Notes: a model not told the origin generated them from the sequence alone. Counted from the stretch's first letter, positions 16,027 through 24,500 are shown. The stretch: DNA of 35,378 nt from Bacteroidales bacterium (GCA_016288055.1 JAEEXZ010000019.1:1-35378), one strand, 5' to 3'. Made by a program: numbers and translations.

Positions 16027-16434
16027 ATGGAAATCGTAGTCCCCATCTTCGTGTGTGTCGTCCTTCCCGTAGCCATTGTGCTTATCGTCGGACTTACCAA
16101 GCAGAACGCTACCAACCGCAAAGCGGAAATCATGCTCAAGGCCATCGAGTCCGGTGTCCAGCTTGATCCCGAATTCTTCAAGTCGGAATCCCGCAAACCC
16201 AAGAGCATCAAGGAAGAGCTCGTTGAAAAGCTCTCCGGTGCGTGCATCGTCTCGCTCATGGGAGCGGCTTTCCTGATTCTCTGGCTCATCGGCTCGCCGG
16301 CATTTTTCATGAGCAACATGATGCCCGTGGCCGGCGCTGTGATGGTAGCTGTCGGAATCGGCCTGTTCATCTCCTATTTTGTCGGCAAGAAAATGCTGGC
16401 CAAGGAGATAGAAGCGGAAGAGAACGCTCTGTAA
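16027..16434 (+). CDS. DUF6249-like inner membrane protein
   Basis: The 135-residue protein has an N-terminal membrane helix (IVVPIFVCVVLPVAIVLIVGL). A soluble stretch of about 55 residues (KQNATNRKAEIMLKAIESG, then FKSESRKPKSIKEEL) follows, then two further helices (SLMGAAFLILWLI and MPVAGAVMVAVGIGLFISYFV) and a charged C-terminus. This is the pattern of the DUF6249 family found in Bacteroidetes next to ECF sigma genes. The start at ATG 16027 follows an A-rich leader; an in-frame start at 15976 would add a hydrophilic N-terminus without support. It is the first gene of a three-gene operon; the sigma gene follows after four bases. The function is unknown. A role in sensing for, or as a target of, the sigma factor is inferred from position only. 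Confidence 0.8.
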   Translation: MEIVVPIFVCVVLPVAIVLIVGLTKQNATNRKAEIMLKAIESGVQLDPEFFKSESRKPKSIKEELVEKLSGACIVSLMGAAFLILWLIGSPAFFMSNMMPVAGAVMVAVGIGLFISYFVGKKMLAKEIEAEENAL

Positions 16435-16438
16435 CAAG

Positions 16439-16924
16439 ATGAATCAGGAGCGTTTCATAAGCCTGGTAAAGGCAGAGCAGGAGCCCCTACGCAGGTTCCT
16501 GCTTGGCCTGTGCTGTGGCGATGATGCCCTGGCCGACGATATCGCCCAGGACGCTCTGGTACGCGCCTATGTCGCATCGGCCGGTTTCCTGGGGCTGTCC
16601 AAATTCAGCACCTGGCTGTTCAGGATCGCGTACAACTGCTATATCGACCATTGCCGGAAACCCGGCAGGGATTATGCCGCCCTGGAAAGCAACGAGGCGA
16701 TGGCGGTTCCGTCCGGGGATACTTCGGATGCGTCTTTCCGCTACCAGCAGCTGTATCAGGCGCTGGAGCGGATTCCCCAGAATGAGAAGGCAGCTATCGT
16801 GCTGTTCTACTTCGAGGACAAGAGTATCAAGGAGATATCGGCCATCCTGGGCATTCCTTCGGGGACGGTAAAATATCATCTTTCCAGCGGAAGGGGACAT
16901 CTTAAAGAATACATCAGCTTATGA
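16439..16924 (+). CDS. ECF-type RNA polymerase sigma factor
   Basis: The 161-residue sigma-70 protein has only regions 2 and 4. Region 2 is seen in FLLGLCCGDDALADDIAQDALVRAY and KFSTWLFRIAYNCYIDHCRK (residues about 20-80). Region 4 is ALERIPQNEKAAIVLFYFED followed by the helix-turn-helix SIKEISAILGIPSGTVKYHL and SSGRGHLKEYI. ECF factors direct polymerase to stress or envelope regulons and are held by anti-sigma factors. Here the next gene overlaps by four bases (ATGA) and encodes a small membrane protein, the usual anti-sigma arrangement. No TAnnTTTG box lies in front of the operon, which would fit transcription by this sigma factor itself; that is inference. Confidence 0.93.
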   Translation: MNQERFISLVKAEQEPLRRFLLGLCCGDDALADDIAQDALVRAYVASAGFLGLSKFSTWLFRIAYNCYIDHCRKPGRDYAALESNEAMAVPSGDTSDASFRYQQLYQALERIPQNEKAAIVLFYFEDKSIKEISAILGIPSGTVKYHLSSGRGHLKEYISL

Positions 16925-17289
16925 AAGACATCGAACAATATCTGAGAGACAATAAACCGGTGGTGAAGGAGAATCCTACCTTCATCCTGGAAACCCGTCG
17001 CAGGATGGAGAGCGTGGAGGGAATCAAGGCCGAGGTGGACCGGCAGAGCAGCCGGCTGCACAAAGCCCTTGTGGTGGCGCTCCTGGCAGGCCTCGTCATC
17101 GGGGCGGGGCTCACGGCCCTGGCGTACTTCTATCCGGTCGATGCGGAGGGAACATCGGCCCTGAATGAGTTCCACGCTTTTCTGCACAGCTACCGGCAGT
17201 ATGTGCTGGGGGCGGTGGCGCTGATGGCCATCGGCCTCGGTTGCGTGATGGCCGGCAGGAAGGCGGAGGTGTTCGGCCTAAAGCTGTAG
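16921..17289 (+). CDS. Small membrane protein, probable anti-sigma factor
   Basis: The 122-residue protein has a cytoplasmic N-terminal part of about 50 residues (MKDIEQYLRDNKPVVKENPT, then FILETRRRMESVEGIKAEVD) followed by two membrane helices (ALVVALLAGLVIGAGLTALAYF and YVLGAVALMAIGLGCVMAG). Its start codon overlaps the sigma stop (ATGA), so the two are translationally coupled. There is no recognised zinc-binding HXXXCXXC motif and no FecR domain, so the anti-sigma call rests on gene position, size and topology. The last 12 bases overlap the convergent DUF4491 gene. Confidence 0.75.
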   Translation: MKDIEQYLRDNKPVVKENPTFILETRRRMESVEGIKAEVDRQSSRLHKALVVALLAGLVIGAGLTALAYFYPVDAEGTSALNEFHAFLHSYRQYVLGAVALMAIGLGCVMAGRKAEVFGLKL

Positions 17290-17598
17290 CTCTTTCCGCT
17301 TTTGCTCGTAGTAGGCGTGGCGCTTGGGGTTTTCGGGGAACCAGCGCTTGAGAACACGCTTTTCCTGGGTGATGATCTCATGGATGCCCCAGAAGCAGGA
17401 GAAGGCTGCGGCGCCCAGGACGGTGGACCAGAGCGAGTCCTTTACGAAGAGGGATGCGCAGGAAAAAATGACGCCGGCGAGCGCCATGACCCACCAGCTC
17501 TTCTTTCCATAATTGTATTCCAGTTTGATGACGATGGGGTGGCAGATTCCGATAATCAGGAAGACGGCCGCCCCTACTATTATTCCGTTAAAGTTCAT
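17278..17598 (-). CDS. DUF4491 family membrane protein
   Basis: The 106-residue protein starts MNFNGIIVGAAVFLIIGICH with PIVIKLEYNYG after it, the DUF4491 signature. A second helix (WWVMALAGVIFSCASLFV) and a third (LWSTVLGAAAFSCFWGIHEI) follow, and the tail KRWFPENPKRHAYYE is also typical. It is a small integral membrane protein of unknown function, common in Bacteroidetes and Firmicutes. It is transcribed alone from a strong promoter with a very short leader. Confidence 0.88.
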   Translation of the reverse strand: MNFNGIIVGAAVFLIIGICHPIVIKLEYNYGKKSWWVMALAGVIFSCASLFVKDSLWSTVLGAAAFSCFWGIHEIITQEKRVLKRWFPENPKRHAYYEQKRKELQL

Positions 17599-17611
17599 TC
17601 TTAAATTTTTT

Positions 17612-17644
17612 CAAATTTAGGAAAAAAACTCATCCCCGGCAAAA
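17612..17644 (-). promoter_or_regulatory. Promoter of the DUF4491 gene
   Basis: On the minus strand TAAATTTG (17612-17619) and TTTTG (17640-17644) are 20 bases apart. Thirteen bases separate the box from the ATG, so the leader should be about ten bases or less. Confidence 0.8.
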
Positions 17645-17648
17645 AGTC

Positions 17649-17680
17649 TTTTGATTTCTGCCCCGAAAAAGATAAATTTG
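17649..17680 (+). promoter_or_regulatory. Promoter of the YqeY-like gene
   Basis: TTTTG (17649-17653) and TAAATTTG (17673-17680) are 19 bases apart. The predicted leader of about 47 bases contains a 7-bp inverted repeat, AAAGTCC (17686-17692) with GGACTTT (17704-17710), that could form a hairpin at the 5' end. Confidence 0.8.
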
Positions 17681-17730
17681 CTGGAAAAGTCCAAATCAAT
17701 GTCGGACTTTGACAAATTTTCAATAGTAAA

Positions 17731-18180
17731 ATGACACTCGAAGAACAGATTCAGGAAGATATCAAGGCCGCGATGAAGGCCAAGGATACCGTAGCTTTAA
17801 ATGCAACCCGTGCCGTAAAAGGCGAAATCCTCCTTTTCAAGACCGCCGAGGGCGGCTCCCACGAAGTGACGGACGGGGACGTCCAGAAAATGATCCAGAA
17901 GCTTGTGAAGCAGCGCCGCGAGGCCGCCGAACAGTTCGTCGCTGCAGGCCGTAAGGAGCTGGCCGATAATGAACTGGCCGAGGCCTCTGTCATGGAAAAA
18001 TACCTCCCCGCGCAGCTCACCGAGGCCGAGGTAGAGGCCAAGGTCAAGGAGATTATCGCCTCCGTGGGCGCCACTTCCATCAAGGATATGGGCAAGGTGA
18101 TGGGCGCCGCCAACAAGGCGCTTGCCGGGCAGTCGGACGGTCGCACCATTTCCGCCGTCGTCAAGAAACTGCTGTCATAG
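17731..18180 (+). CDS. GatB/YqeY domain protein
   Basis: The 149-residue protein begins MTLEEQIQEDIKAAMKAKDT and contains RAVKGEI and VQKMIQKLVKQRREAAEQF. The C-terminal half has KYLPAQLTEAEVEAKVKEII and IKDMGKVMGAANKALAGQSD, all typical of the YqeY family, which is related to the tail domain of the GatB amidotransferase subunit and may bind tRNA. The length is normal. The small PHPT1-like gene begins seven bases after the stop and probably shares the mRNA. Confidence 0.94.
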   Translation: MTLEEQIQEDIKAAMKAKDTVALNATRAVKGEILLFKTAEGGSHEVTDGDVQKMIQKLVKQRREAAEQFVAAGRKELADNELAEASVMEKYLPAQLTEAEVEAKVKEIIASVGATSIKDMGKVMGAANKALAGQSDGRTISAVVKKLLS

Positions 18181-18187
18181 CTTTTTG

Positions 18188-18517
18188 ATGAGCCATCCCA
18201 AATTCGTTTTGGTTTCAGACCCCGCCACTCCGCTGGTGGGGACTTTCTTGTTTGGTCTGGTGGACCAGCACCGGGATCTGGTGCGAGCCTACGAGGAAGT
18301 GCACGGCTACGTGAAAGTTCACGGCGGCGGCTGGTATCTGAAAGACGATACGCGCCGCAGCATTACCCTGTACGGCGGCTCCGGAGACTACGGGGAGCCG
18401 CAGCTGTCCTTCCTGAACCGGATTCCCCGCTGCCTGGAGGGCTACACCTTCCTGTTTACTCCCAATCCTTCGCTGCCTGGCAACATTCTGGAGCTGGACG
18501 GCGTGGAGTGGTACTGA
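18188..18517 (+). CDS. Small protein resembling the Janus/PHPT1 phosphohistidine phosphatases
   Basis: The start is taken at ATG 18188, seven bases after the YqeY-like stop, giving 109 residues. The pattern recalls eukaryotic PHPT1: an N-terminal KFVLVSD strand (compare FKYVLIRV), a His in DQHRDLVRAY (His28; compare YHADIYDKV with catalytic His53), a GGG turn at 46-48 (compare GGGRI), then ITLYGGSGDYGEP at 59-71 (compare IHVYGYSMAYGPA), where Ser65 aligns with a phosphate-binding Ser. This comparison is from memory and by eye, and no bacterial member has been checked. The last 62 bases overlap the convergent AlkD-like gene. It is either a bacterial Janus-like protein or an unrelated small protein. 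Confidence 0.6.
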   Translation: MSHPKFVLVSDPATPLVGTFLFGLVDQHRDLVRAYEEVHGYVKVHGGGWYLKDDTRRSITLYGGSGDYGEPQLSFLNRIPRCLEGYTFLFTPNPSLPGNILELDGVEWY

Positions 18518-19220
18518 GGTAGCCCTTGCGCTTCTCCTCCGGGAACTTCTCGATAGCATAGCGTAGCATGGTGCGCGGCATTGTGCGGTAACGGGGCTCG
18601 AGCCAGGCGATGAGGGCCGATTGGTCCCGCTTTCCGGCCTCCCTCAGCAGCCAGCCCACCGCCTTGTGAATAAGGTCGTGCGGGTGGCCGATGAGGATAT
18701 CGGCTATGTCAAAGGTATCTTGAAGCTGTCCGTGGCGGACGAATGTCATGGTGCTCACCATGCCGATCCGCTGCTCCCACAGCGTCTTTCCGTTCCTCGC
18801 CAGGTCGTAGAGCAGGGAACGGTCTTTATCCAGCAGCCATACACCCAGAAGTGGGTAGCAACTGAGATCGACCAGGTCCCAGTTGTTGATGTATGCGGTA
18901 TGGCTCAGATAAAAGTCTATGCACTCCTTTTGTCTGCCTGGATTCTTGCGGGAGTGGGAAAAGATTTCCACAAGGGTGAGAAGGGCGGCCAGGCGCACCT
19001 CGTGGTATTCGCTGACGATACACTCCTCCAAATCCTGGAAGGTGGTCTCCTTCCAGTTCTCCTTCACGACCGCGCGGGTAACGGGAACCTTGATGCCCAG
19101 AAACCGGTCTCCCTCGCCGTACTGTCCCGGCCCTGTCTTAAAAAAGCGGGCGAGGCCGGCCACCTGGCCGGGATCGGCATGGGAGAGCATGCCGGCAAGG
19201 AGTATGTTCTTTTCTTCCAT
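18456..19220 (-). CDS. AlkD-like DNA alkylation repair protein
   Basis: The start is taken at ATG 19220, two codons inside an in-frame GTG, giving 254 residues of HEAT-like repeats. Family features are GDRFLGIKVPVTRAVVKE near the N-terminus, then EVRLAALLTLVEIF and INNWDLVDLSCYPLLG, which holds the conserved Trp and Asp of the AlkD active site, then HKAVGWLLREAGKRD and RTMLRYAIEKFPEEKRKGYL. AlkD-type glycosylases remove positively charged alkylated bases. Homologues normally end soon after the RYAIEKFPEEKR segment. This one runs on for about 19 residues (STTPRRPAPECCQAAKDWE) through the end of the opposite gene. Its promoter predicts a leaderless mRNA. Confidence 0.92.
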   Translation of the reverse strand: MEEKNILLAGMLSHADPGQVAGLARFFKTGPGQYGEGDRFLGIKVPVTRAVVKENWKETTFQDLEECIVSEYHEVRLAALLTLVEIFSHSRKNPGRQKECIDFYLSHTAYINNWDLVDLSCYPLLGVWLLDKDRSLLYDLARNGKTLWEQRIGMVSTMTFVRHGQLQDTFDIADILIGHPHDLIHKAVGWLLREAGKRDQSALIAWLEPRYRTMPRTMLRYAIEKFPEEKRKGYLSTTPRRPAPECCQAAKDWE

Positions 19221-19225
19221 GGGCA

Positions 19226-19257
19226 CAAAAGTAGATGAAATCGGCCGATTTTCAAAA
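19226..19257 (-). promoter_or_regulatory. Promoter of the AlkD-like gene, placed for a leaderless mRNA
   Basis: On the minus strand TACTTTTG (19226-19233) and TTTTG (19253-19257) are 19 bases apart. Five bases separate the box from the ATG at 19220, the same geometry as the DUF1573 gene. Confidence 0.8.
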
Positions 19258-19263
19258 TATCGC

Positions 19264-19426
19264 TTGCGATAGCCACCTCACCGTCGCAGGTGGGCATTTT
19301 TGTGCACCACCTGCCACGCAAAATGGCGACTGGTGCGTTCCAGTGCCGCAGGTGGCAAAGGTTTTTGCCCACCTGCAGCGCCACGGCCTCCCACCTGCAG
19401 CGCCACGGCCTCCCACCTGCCACGCC
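19264..19426. repeat. Palindromic intergenic repeat cluster built on GCAGGTGG/CCACCTGC
   Basis: Most of the 308-base gap between the AlkD-like and GH97 genes is repeats. GCAGGTGG occurs at 19286-19293 and 19348-19355; CCACCTGC at 19307-19314, 19369-19376, 19391-19398 and 19413-19420. The first two inverted pairs have the same geometry (8-bp stem, 13-base loop) and are 62 bases apart. Between them GGCGACTGG (19325-19333) can pair with CCAGTGCC. A 22-base direct repeat starting CCCACCTGCAGCGCC occurs twice in tandem (19368-19411), followed by a partial copy. The cluster resembles REP/BIME extragenic palindromes and has no coding content. Confidence 0.8.
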
Positions 19427-19449
19427 AACAAGCCCGGAAAGAAAATAAA

Positions 19450-19481
19450 TTTGGCGGATTCGGGAGATGTAGGTATCTTTG
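19450..19481 (+). promoter_or_regulatory. Promoter of the GH97 gene
   Basis: TTTG (19450-19453) and TATCTTTG (19474-19481) are 20 bases apart. The predicted start is near 19485, with a leader of about 44 bases. The TTTG is itself part of TAAATTTG (19446-19453), which could act as a second, weaker -7 box. Confidence 0.75.
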
Positions 19482-19528
19482 GGTCCGCATTCTCCGATTT
19501 TTCCTAAGAATTGTAAAAACTATTTTGT

Positions 19529-21502
19529 ATGAAACATTGTATCTCCTTTCTGTGTCTTCTTCTTTCCGTATTTGCTCTCCAGGCAAAACCCTATGAGGTG
19601 AAGAGTCCGTCCGGGCGGCTGTCCCTCCGTGTTGATTGCGGCGCCCAGACCACCTGGTCGCTTTCCATTGACGGCGTAGCTGTCACCAGCGGCAACCGGC
19701 TGGGGCTGGAACTGGCGCTGCCGGGCGGCAGCACCAAGGTACTCGGTGACAAGGCCGTCGTGCGCCGCGCCGTGAAGAAACAAGTACGCGGTACGGTCAA
19801 TACCCCTATCTACAGACAGGCCAGCATTCCGGAGGAGTACAATGCCCTTACCCTGCAGATGAAAGGCGGATACGCAGTGGAGCTTCGCGCCTATGACGAG
19901 GGCGTGGCCTACCGCTTCGTGACCTCCCTGAAGGACTCCCTGAATGTCCGCAACGAGATTGTGGAGTTCCACACCGGCGACGCCATGGATGCGTTTATCC
20001 CGTATCAGGCCGGTCGCCGGAGCGACATCTACGAATCCTCCTTCGAAAACACCTACACCTTCGTGAAGGCCGGAGAAACGGCTCCCACTGAGTGCTTCGC
20101 CTTCCTGCCCATCCTTACCCGTACGGCAGAGAAAGGCTCCCTCCTTCTGATGGAGGCCGATATCCTCGACTACCCGGGCATGTACGTTGAAACCAACGCC
20201 GGCTGCTGGTCGGCCGTGTTCCCGCCCATTCCGGCTGCTTTCAAATATTCCTGGCGCTACAACCAGCGCCGCTCCGACTACGGCGACATCATCGCTCGTA
20301 CCACCGGTACCCGCAGCTTCCCCTGGCGCATCATCGGCTTTGCCGCCGAGGACAAGGACCTTCCCACCAACAACCTTTCCTGGCTGCTGGGCTCTCCTTC
20401 CCGCGTGGAGGATACTTCCTGGATCGAGACCGGCTACTCTTCCTGGGACTGGTGGAACGACTTCAAGCTCATCGGCGTGGACTTCCCCTGCGGTATCAAT
20501 ACGGATACGTACAAGCATCACATCGACTTTGCCTCCACCTATGGCCTCAAGTATGTGATTCTGGACGAAGGCTGGTACGAAGCCCCCAACATGCTGAACC
20601 CCATCCCGGAGATTGACATGAAGGCCCTGTGCGACTATGGCGCCTCCAAGGGCGTGAAACTGATTCTCTGGGGCACCGGCGGCCTGGTGGACAAACTGGG
20701 TATCGACAAGGTGTTTGACCACTACAAGGCCCTGGGTGTAGCCGGTTTCAAACTGGACTTCTTCGACGGACAGGACCAGCTTACAGTGAACCAGATCACA
20801 GCCCTGGCCCAGAGCGCCGCTGAACACCAGCTGGTGCTGGACCTGCACGGCATGTACAAGCCGGCCGGATTGAACCGCACCTGGCCCAACCTGCTGGGCT
20901 TTGAAGGTGTATATGGCGAAGAGAACCTGAGCAACGGCAGACTGGACATGCCGCTTTATGACGTTACTTTCCCGTACATCCGCCAGGTGAGCGGCCCCGC
21001 AGACTACACCCCGGGTGCCATGCGCAGCGCTGCCCGCGGTGAGGCCGTACGCGTAGCCCGTGCCGGTGCCAGCCAGGGTACGCGCGCCCATCAGGTGGCT
21101 CTCTATGTGGTGGTGGACCAGCCGCTGGGCATCCTCTGCGACTCTCCTTCCCTGTACGAGAAAGAGCCCCTTACCACCTCTTACATCGCTTCCATTCCCA
21201 CGGTCTTCGACCAGACCGTCATTCCCTGCGGCAGCGTGGGTGAATACATTGTGACGGCTCGCCAGAAGGACGGTGTCTGGTACCTGGGAGGCCTTACCAA
21301 CTGGGAAGCCCGCGACGTAAACGTGGATCTCTCTTTCCTGGGCGAAGGCTCCTGGAAAGCGGTCATCTACCGTGACGGCCCCAATGCGGAGTACTTCGGC
21401 GACGACTTCCTGGTGAAGGAAGCCGAAGTATCGGCCCAGAGCTCCCTGCCCATGCACATGGCTCCCGGCGGCGGCTTCGCCGTTATCTTTACGAAAGAGT
21501 AG
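19529..21502 (+). CDS. GH97 glycoside hydrolase, retaining type (alpha-galactosidase-like)
   Basis: The 657-residue protein has a signal peptide (MKHCISFLCLLLSVFALQA), an N-terminal beta-sandwich beginning YEVKSPSGRLSLRVD, a catalytic barrel (about 280-560) with TGYSSWDWWNDFKL, KYVILDEGWYE and GFKLDFFDGQDQ, and a C-terminal beta domain (VDLSFLGEGSWKAVIYRDG). GH97 contains inverting alpha-glucosidases (SusB) and retaining alpha-galactosidases (BtGal97b, nucleophile Asp415, acid/base Glu470). The KLDFFD segment places Asp410 at the retaining nucleophile position, and Glu464 or Glu465 (GVYGEE) would be the acid/base. This argues for an alpha-galactosidase or related retaining enzyme. The final 14 bases overlap the convergent HTCS-type gene. 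It is probably a periplasmic member of the locus. Confidence 0.9.
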   Translation: MKHCISFLCLLLSVFALQAKPYEVKSPSGRLSLRVDCGAQTTWSLSIDGVAVTSGNRLGLELALPGGSTKVLGDKAVVRRAVKKQVRGTVNTPIYRQASIPEEYNALTLQMKGGYAVELRAYDEGVAYRFVTSLKDSLNVRNEIVEFHTGDAMDAFIPYQAGRRSDIYESSFENTYTFVKAGETAPTECFAFLPILTRTAEKGSLLLMEADILDYPGMYVETNAGCWSAVFPPIPAAFKYSWRYNQRRSDYGDIIARTTGTRSFPWRIIGFAAEDKDLPTNNLSWLLGSPSRVEDTSWIETGYSSWDWWNDFKLIGVDFPCGINTDTYKHHIDFASTYGLKYVILDEGWYEAPNMLNPIPEIDMKALCDYGASKGVKLILWGTGGLVDKLGIDKVFDHYKALGVAGFKLDFFDGQDQLTVNQITALAQSAAEHQLVLDLHGMYKPAGLNRTWPNLLGFEGVYGEENLSNGRLDMPLYDVTFPYIRQVSGPADYTPGAMRSAARGEAVRVARAGASQGTRAHQVALYVVVDQPLGILCDSPSLYEKEPLTTSYIASIPTVFDQTVIPCGSVGEYIVTARQKDGVWYLGGLTNWEARDVNVDLSFLGEGSWKAVIYRDGPNAEYFGDDFLVKEAEVSAQSSLPMHMAPGGGFAVIFTKE

Positions 21503-24500
21503 AGCTGAGCGTCTTCAGGGTATTCTCCTTGATTCCGTCCCGGTATTCCTTGGGGGTCATTCCCTTGGCCTCCTTGAAATTCCGGTAGAACGTACTGCGG
21601 TTGTCATAACCGACGCGGTACATGATTTCGTCGATGGTATGCTTGGAGGAATACAGCAGCTTGGTGGCCATTTCCATGCGGGATTCCTTGATGATCTGAT
21701 GGAGGGTCCTGTCGGTAATGTCTGCAAGCTTCCTGTACAGCACGCGTGTTCCCATACCTAGTTTCTCGGCAATCATCGGCGCACTTAATCCAGGATTGGA
21801 CAGGTTGTCGTCGATGATGCCGAACAGGTTATTCATGAACTCTTTGTCGTCCCGGTGGAGAATCCTGCCCTCGTCCATCACATAGGTGCTGATGGGAGAC
21901 TTGTAGTATTCCGCAATGCTTTCCCGCTTGTTCAGCATCTTTTCGAGCGCCGCATGCAGGTAATCCATGTTGAACGGGAAGGTGATGCATAGGTCGGCTC
22001 CCAGCGCCATGCATTCCTCTTTTTCCTTCACCTGTAGCGAGGATGTGAGGGCGATGACAGGGATCTGTCCGGTCCGTTTGTTCTCCTTCATCTTCTCCGT
22101 GAACCGGGCGAAGGTGTTCATCATGGAGGTTACGTCATACATGATGGCAACGGGCATCTGGCTCTGGACGTCGGCGAGTGCGGCATCGGCCGTGCTGTAT
22201 TCCCGCACGTTATATTTCTCGGACATGAAATACTTCAGGAAGGAAGAGATTTCCTTGTTGGCGCTGATCAGGTAGATCTTGTCCAGGTGGAGGTCCGTCT
22301 TCATCTGCACGGGGAACGGGATTTCCATGCCCTGCCGGGGAAGGACGATATCCAGGACCATCGCGCCGGCCTCCCCGTCATAGCTGTGGCCGATATGGCC
22401 GTTCATCTGGCGGACCAGCTTGTTGCACAGCATGAGCTCGAAGCTGCCTTTCTCCAGCATGGCCACCGTTTCCCCGTACTGCGCCTCATCCATGGTCACC
22501 GTCACGTGCATGAGAAGGCCGCCCTCCTCCCGCTTCCTGAGGGCCAGGCCGATCTCCTTTTTCCCCGAAGCGATGGAAATGCATTTGTAAATGAGGGTGT
22601 TGAACATGGTGAGGAAGGCCTCCTTGTTGATGGGAATCACGATATCCTTCTCTATCTCGTGGAGCAGCGTGACGCCCCGGTTGTTGGAGTTGAAGTTCAT
22701 GATATCCAGCAGCTCGCTGGCAATCTGGCTCACATGGATGATCGTGACCTCTCCCGGCTGGGTTTCGGAGATTTCCTCGTAGTCATTGAGGATCTGCAGG
22801 GTCCGGTTAATCCTCGCGATGTTGTATTCGACAAGGTTCACCTTTTCGGCAAGGTTGGCGTTGCTCTGTGTCTGCTGCCTGATCTGCTGGCACAGTCCCA
22901 GGATGAACGTAATCTGTACGGACAGCTCCTCCGTGATGGCGCTTGTCGTCTCCTCCTTCACCTTGACAATCTCCTTCTCATACCTTTCCTTCATGGAGAC
23001 GTACTTGCTCCGGATGTAGCGGATTAACTGATAGATGGCCGATATCGCCAGGAGCAGGTAAATCATCTTCGCCCACCAGCGCTTGTAAACGGGCGGTATG
23101 ATGTAAATGTCCAGGCTGTACTCTCCGCTTTCGAACTGCGTAGCCTGGTTCAGATATTTGATTTTCAGCGTATAGTCTCCCGGATTCAGGGAAGGGAGGT
23201 AGATGATGTTGCTGCTGTTGGTGGTCCAGTTGTCGTCGTACCCTTCAATGGTGTAGCTGAACTGGTAATCCGGGAAGTTGAGGTTGTCCACCAGGGAGAA
23301 TTCGATGCCGAAGATGGATTTGGAGTAGGGGATTCTCAGCTTTCCGTCCTTCATCTTCAGGCTGATGTGCGAGTATTCGTTGTTCTGGATGAAGTTGGTG
23401 ATGTGGATGTCCGGCGTATAGTTTGAACGGGTTTCGTTGCCGGCGGAACCCTCGTCAATGACGGTGAATCCGTTGATGCCGCCGAAAAACAGCTTCCCGC
23501 TTCCGGGGTCCCGGAAACAGGCTCCGTCTGAATACTCCAGCACGTCAATTCCCGAGAATCGGTTGAAGGATGTACGGTAGCGGAAATCCTCGTCCAGGGA
23601 GATGATGCCGGAATTGGTCGTGATCCAGATATTGCCGTTCCCGTCCTGCAGGATCGAGTGGATTGCCTTCCGGGGAACATAGTCGGGAAGGGTGACGGAA
23701 TCCGTGGCCGGGTCGTAGGCGACCATGCCGTTTCCGGTGGCGAACAACATTCCCTTCGCTTTGGCAGCGTAGAAAGTTTCGTTGACGGCCAGGCCGAAGT
23801 CCGGGGAGAACTGCACCACGCGCGACTGGCCGGTCTGGATGTTATAAGCCAACACGCCGTTTCCCCGGCTGGCAAACCAGAGCGTGGAATCATCCTGCAT
23901 GGCAAGGGAAAACACCGAAGGAGTGCGCCCGAAGGGCTTTACGAAACTCAGTTCCTGTGTTTCAGTGATTTCAGGGACGCCGCCCACCGTCCTGAACCGG
24001 CACCGGTAGCATCCCTGCTCGTCCGTCGCCACCCAGAGGACATGGCCGTCCGTCTCCAGCAGATCGTGCACCTTGACGAAGCGCTCGCTCCCCTTGACGG
24101 GCTCGATGCGGCGCGTCTTGAAGGAATAGGCCGATAATCCCTTGCCTTCCCCTCCCATCCACAGAAAGCCCTCCCGGCTTTCCCGGATGGTGAACACGGC
24201 ATTGTTCCCGATGGCACTGTTGTCCGTGGTGAAGCGGTCTGTATTCTTGACGTCAAACACGCCCTGGGGAGAGAAGTGACGGATCCTGTAGAGGCCGTCG
24301 CCCTTTGTCCCCAGCCACAGGCTGCCCTCTCTGTCCATACAGATGCTTCGGATGGGCATTTCTATGGAATAGGGCAGGCGGTCATAGACAATACAGGATA
24401 TATCCGTCGCCTGGTCGCTCCAGCGGATGAGGCCGTTGCAGTCCGTTCCCACCCACACGATGGGCTGGAACCGGTCCTTGACCATGGAAAAGACGCCGCA

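Noticed and set aside
19368..19426. The tandem 22-base repeats considered as a CRISPR array.
   Set aside because: The repeats are directly adjacent without unique spacers, and no cas genes are present.
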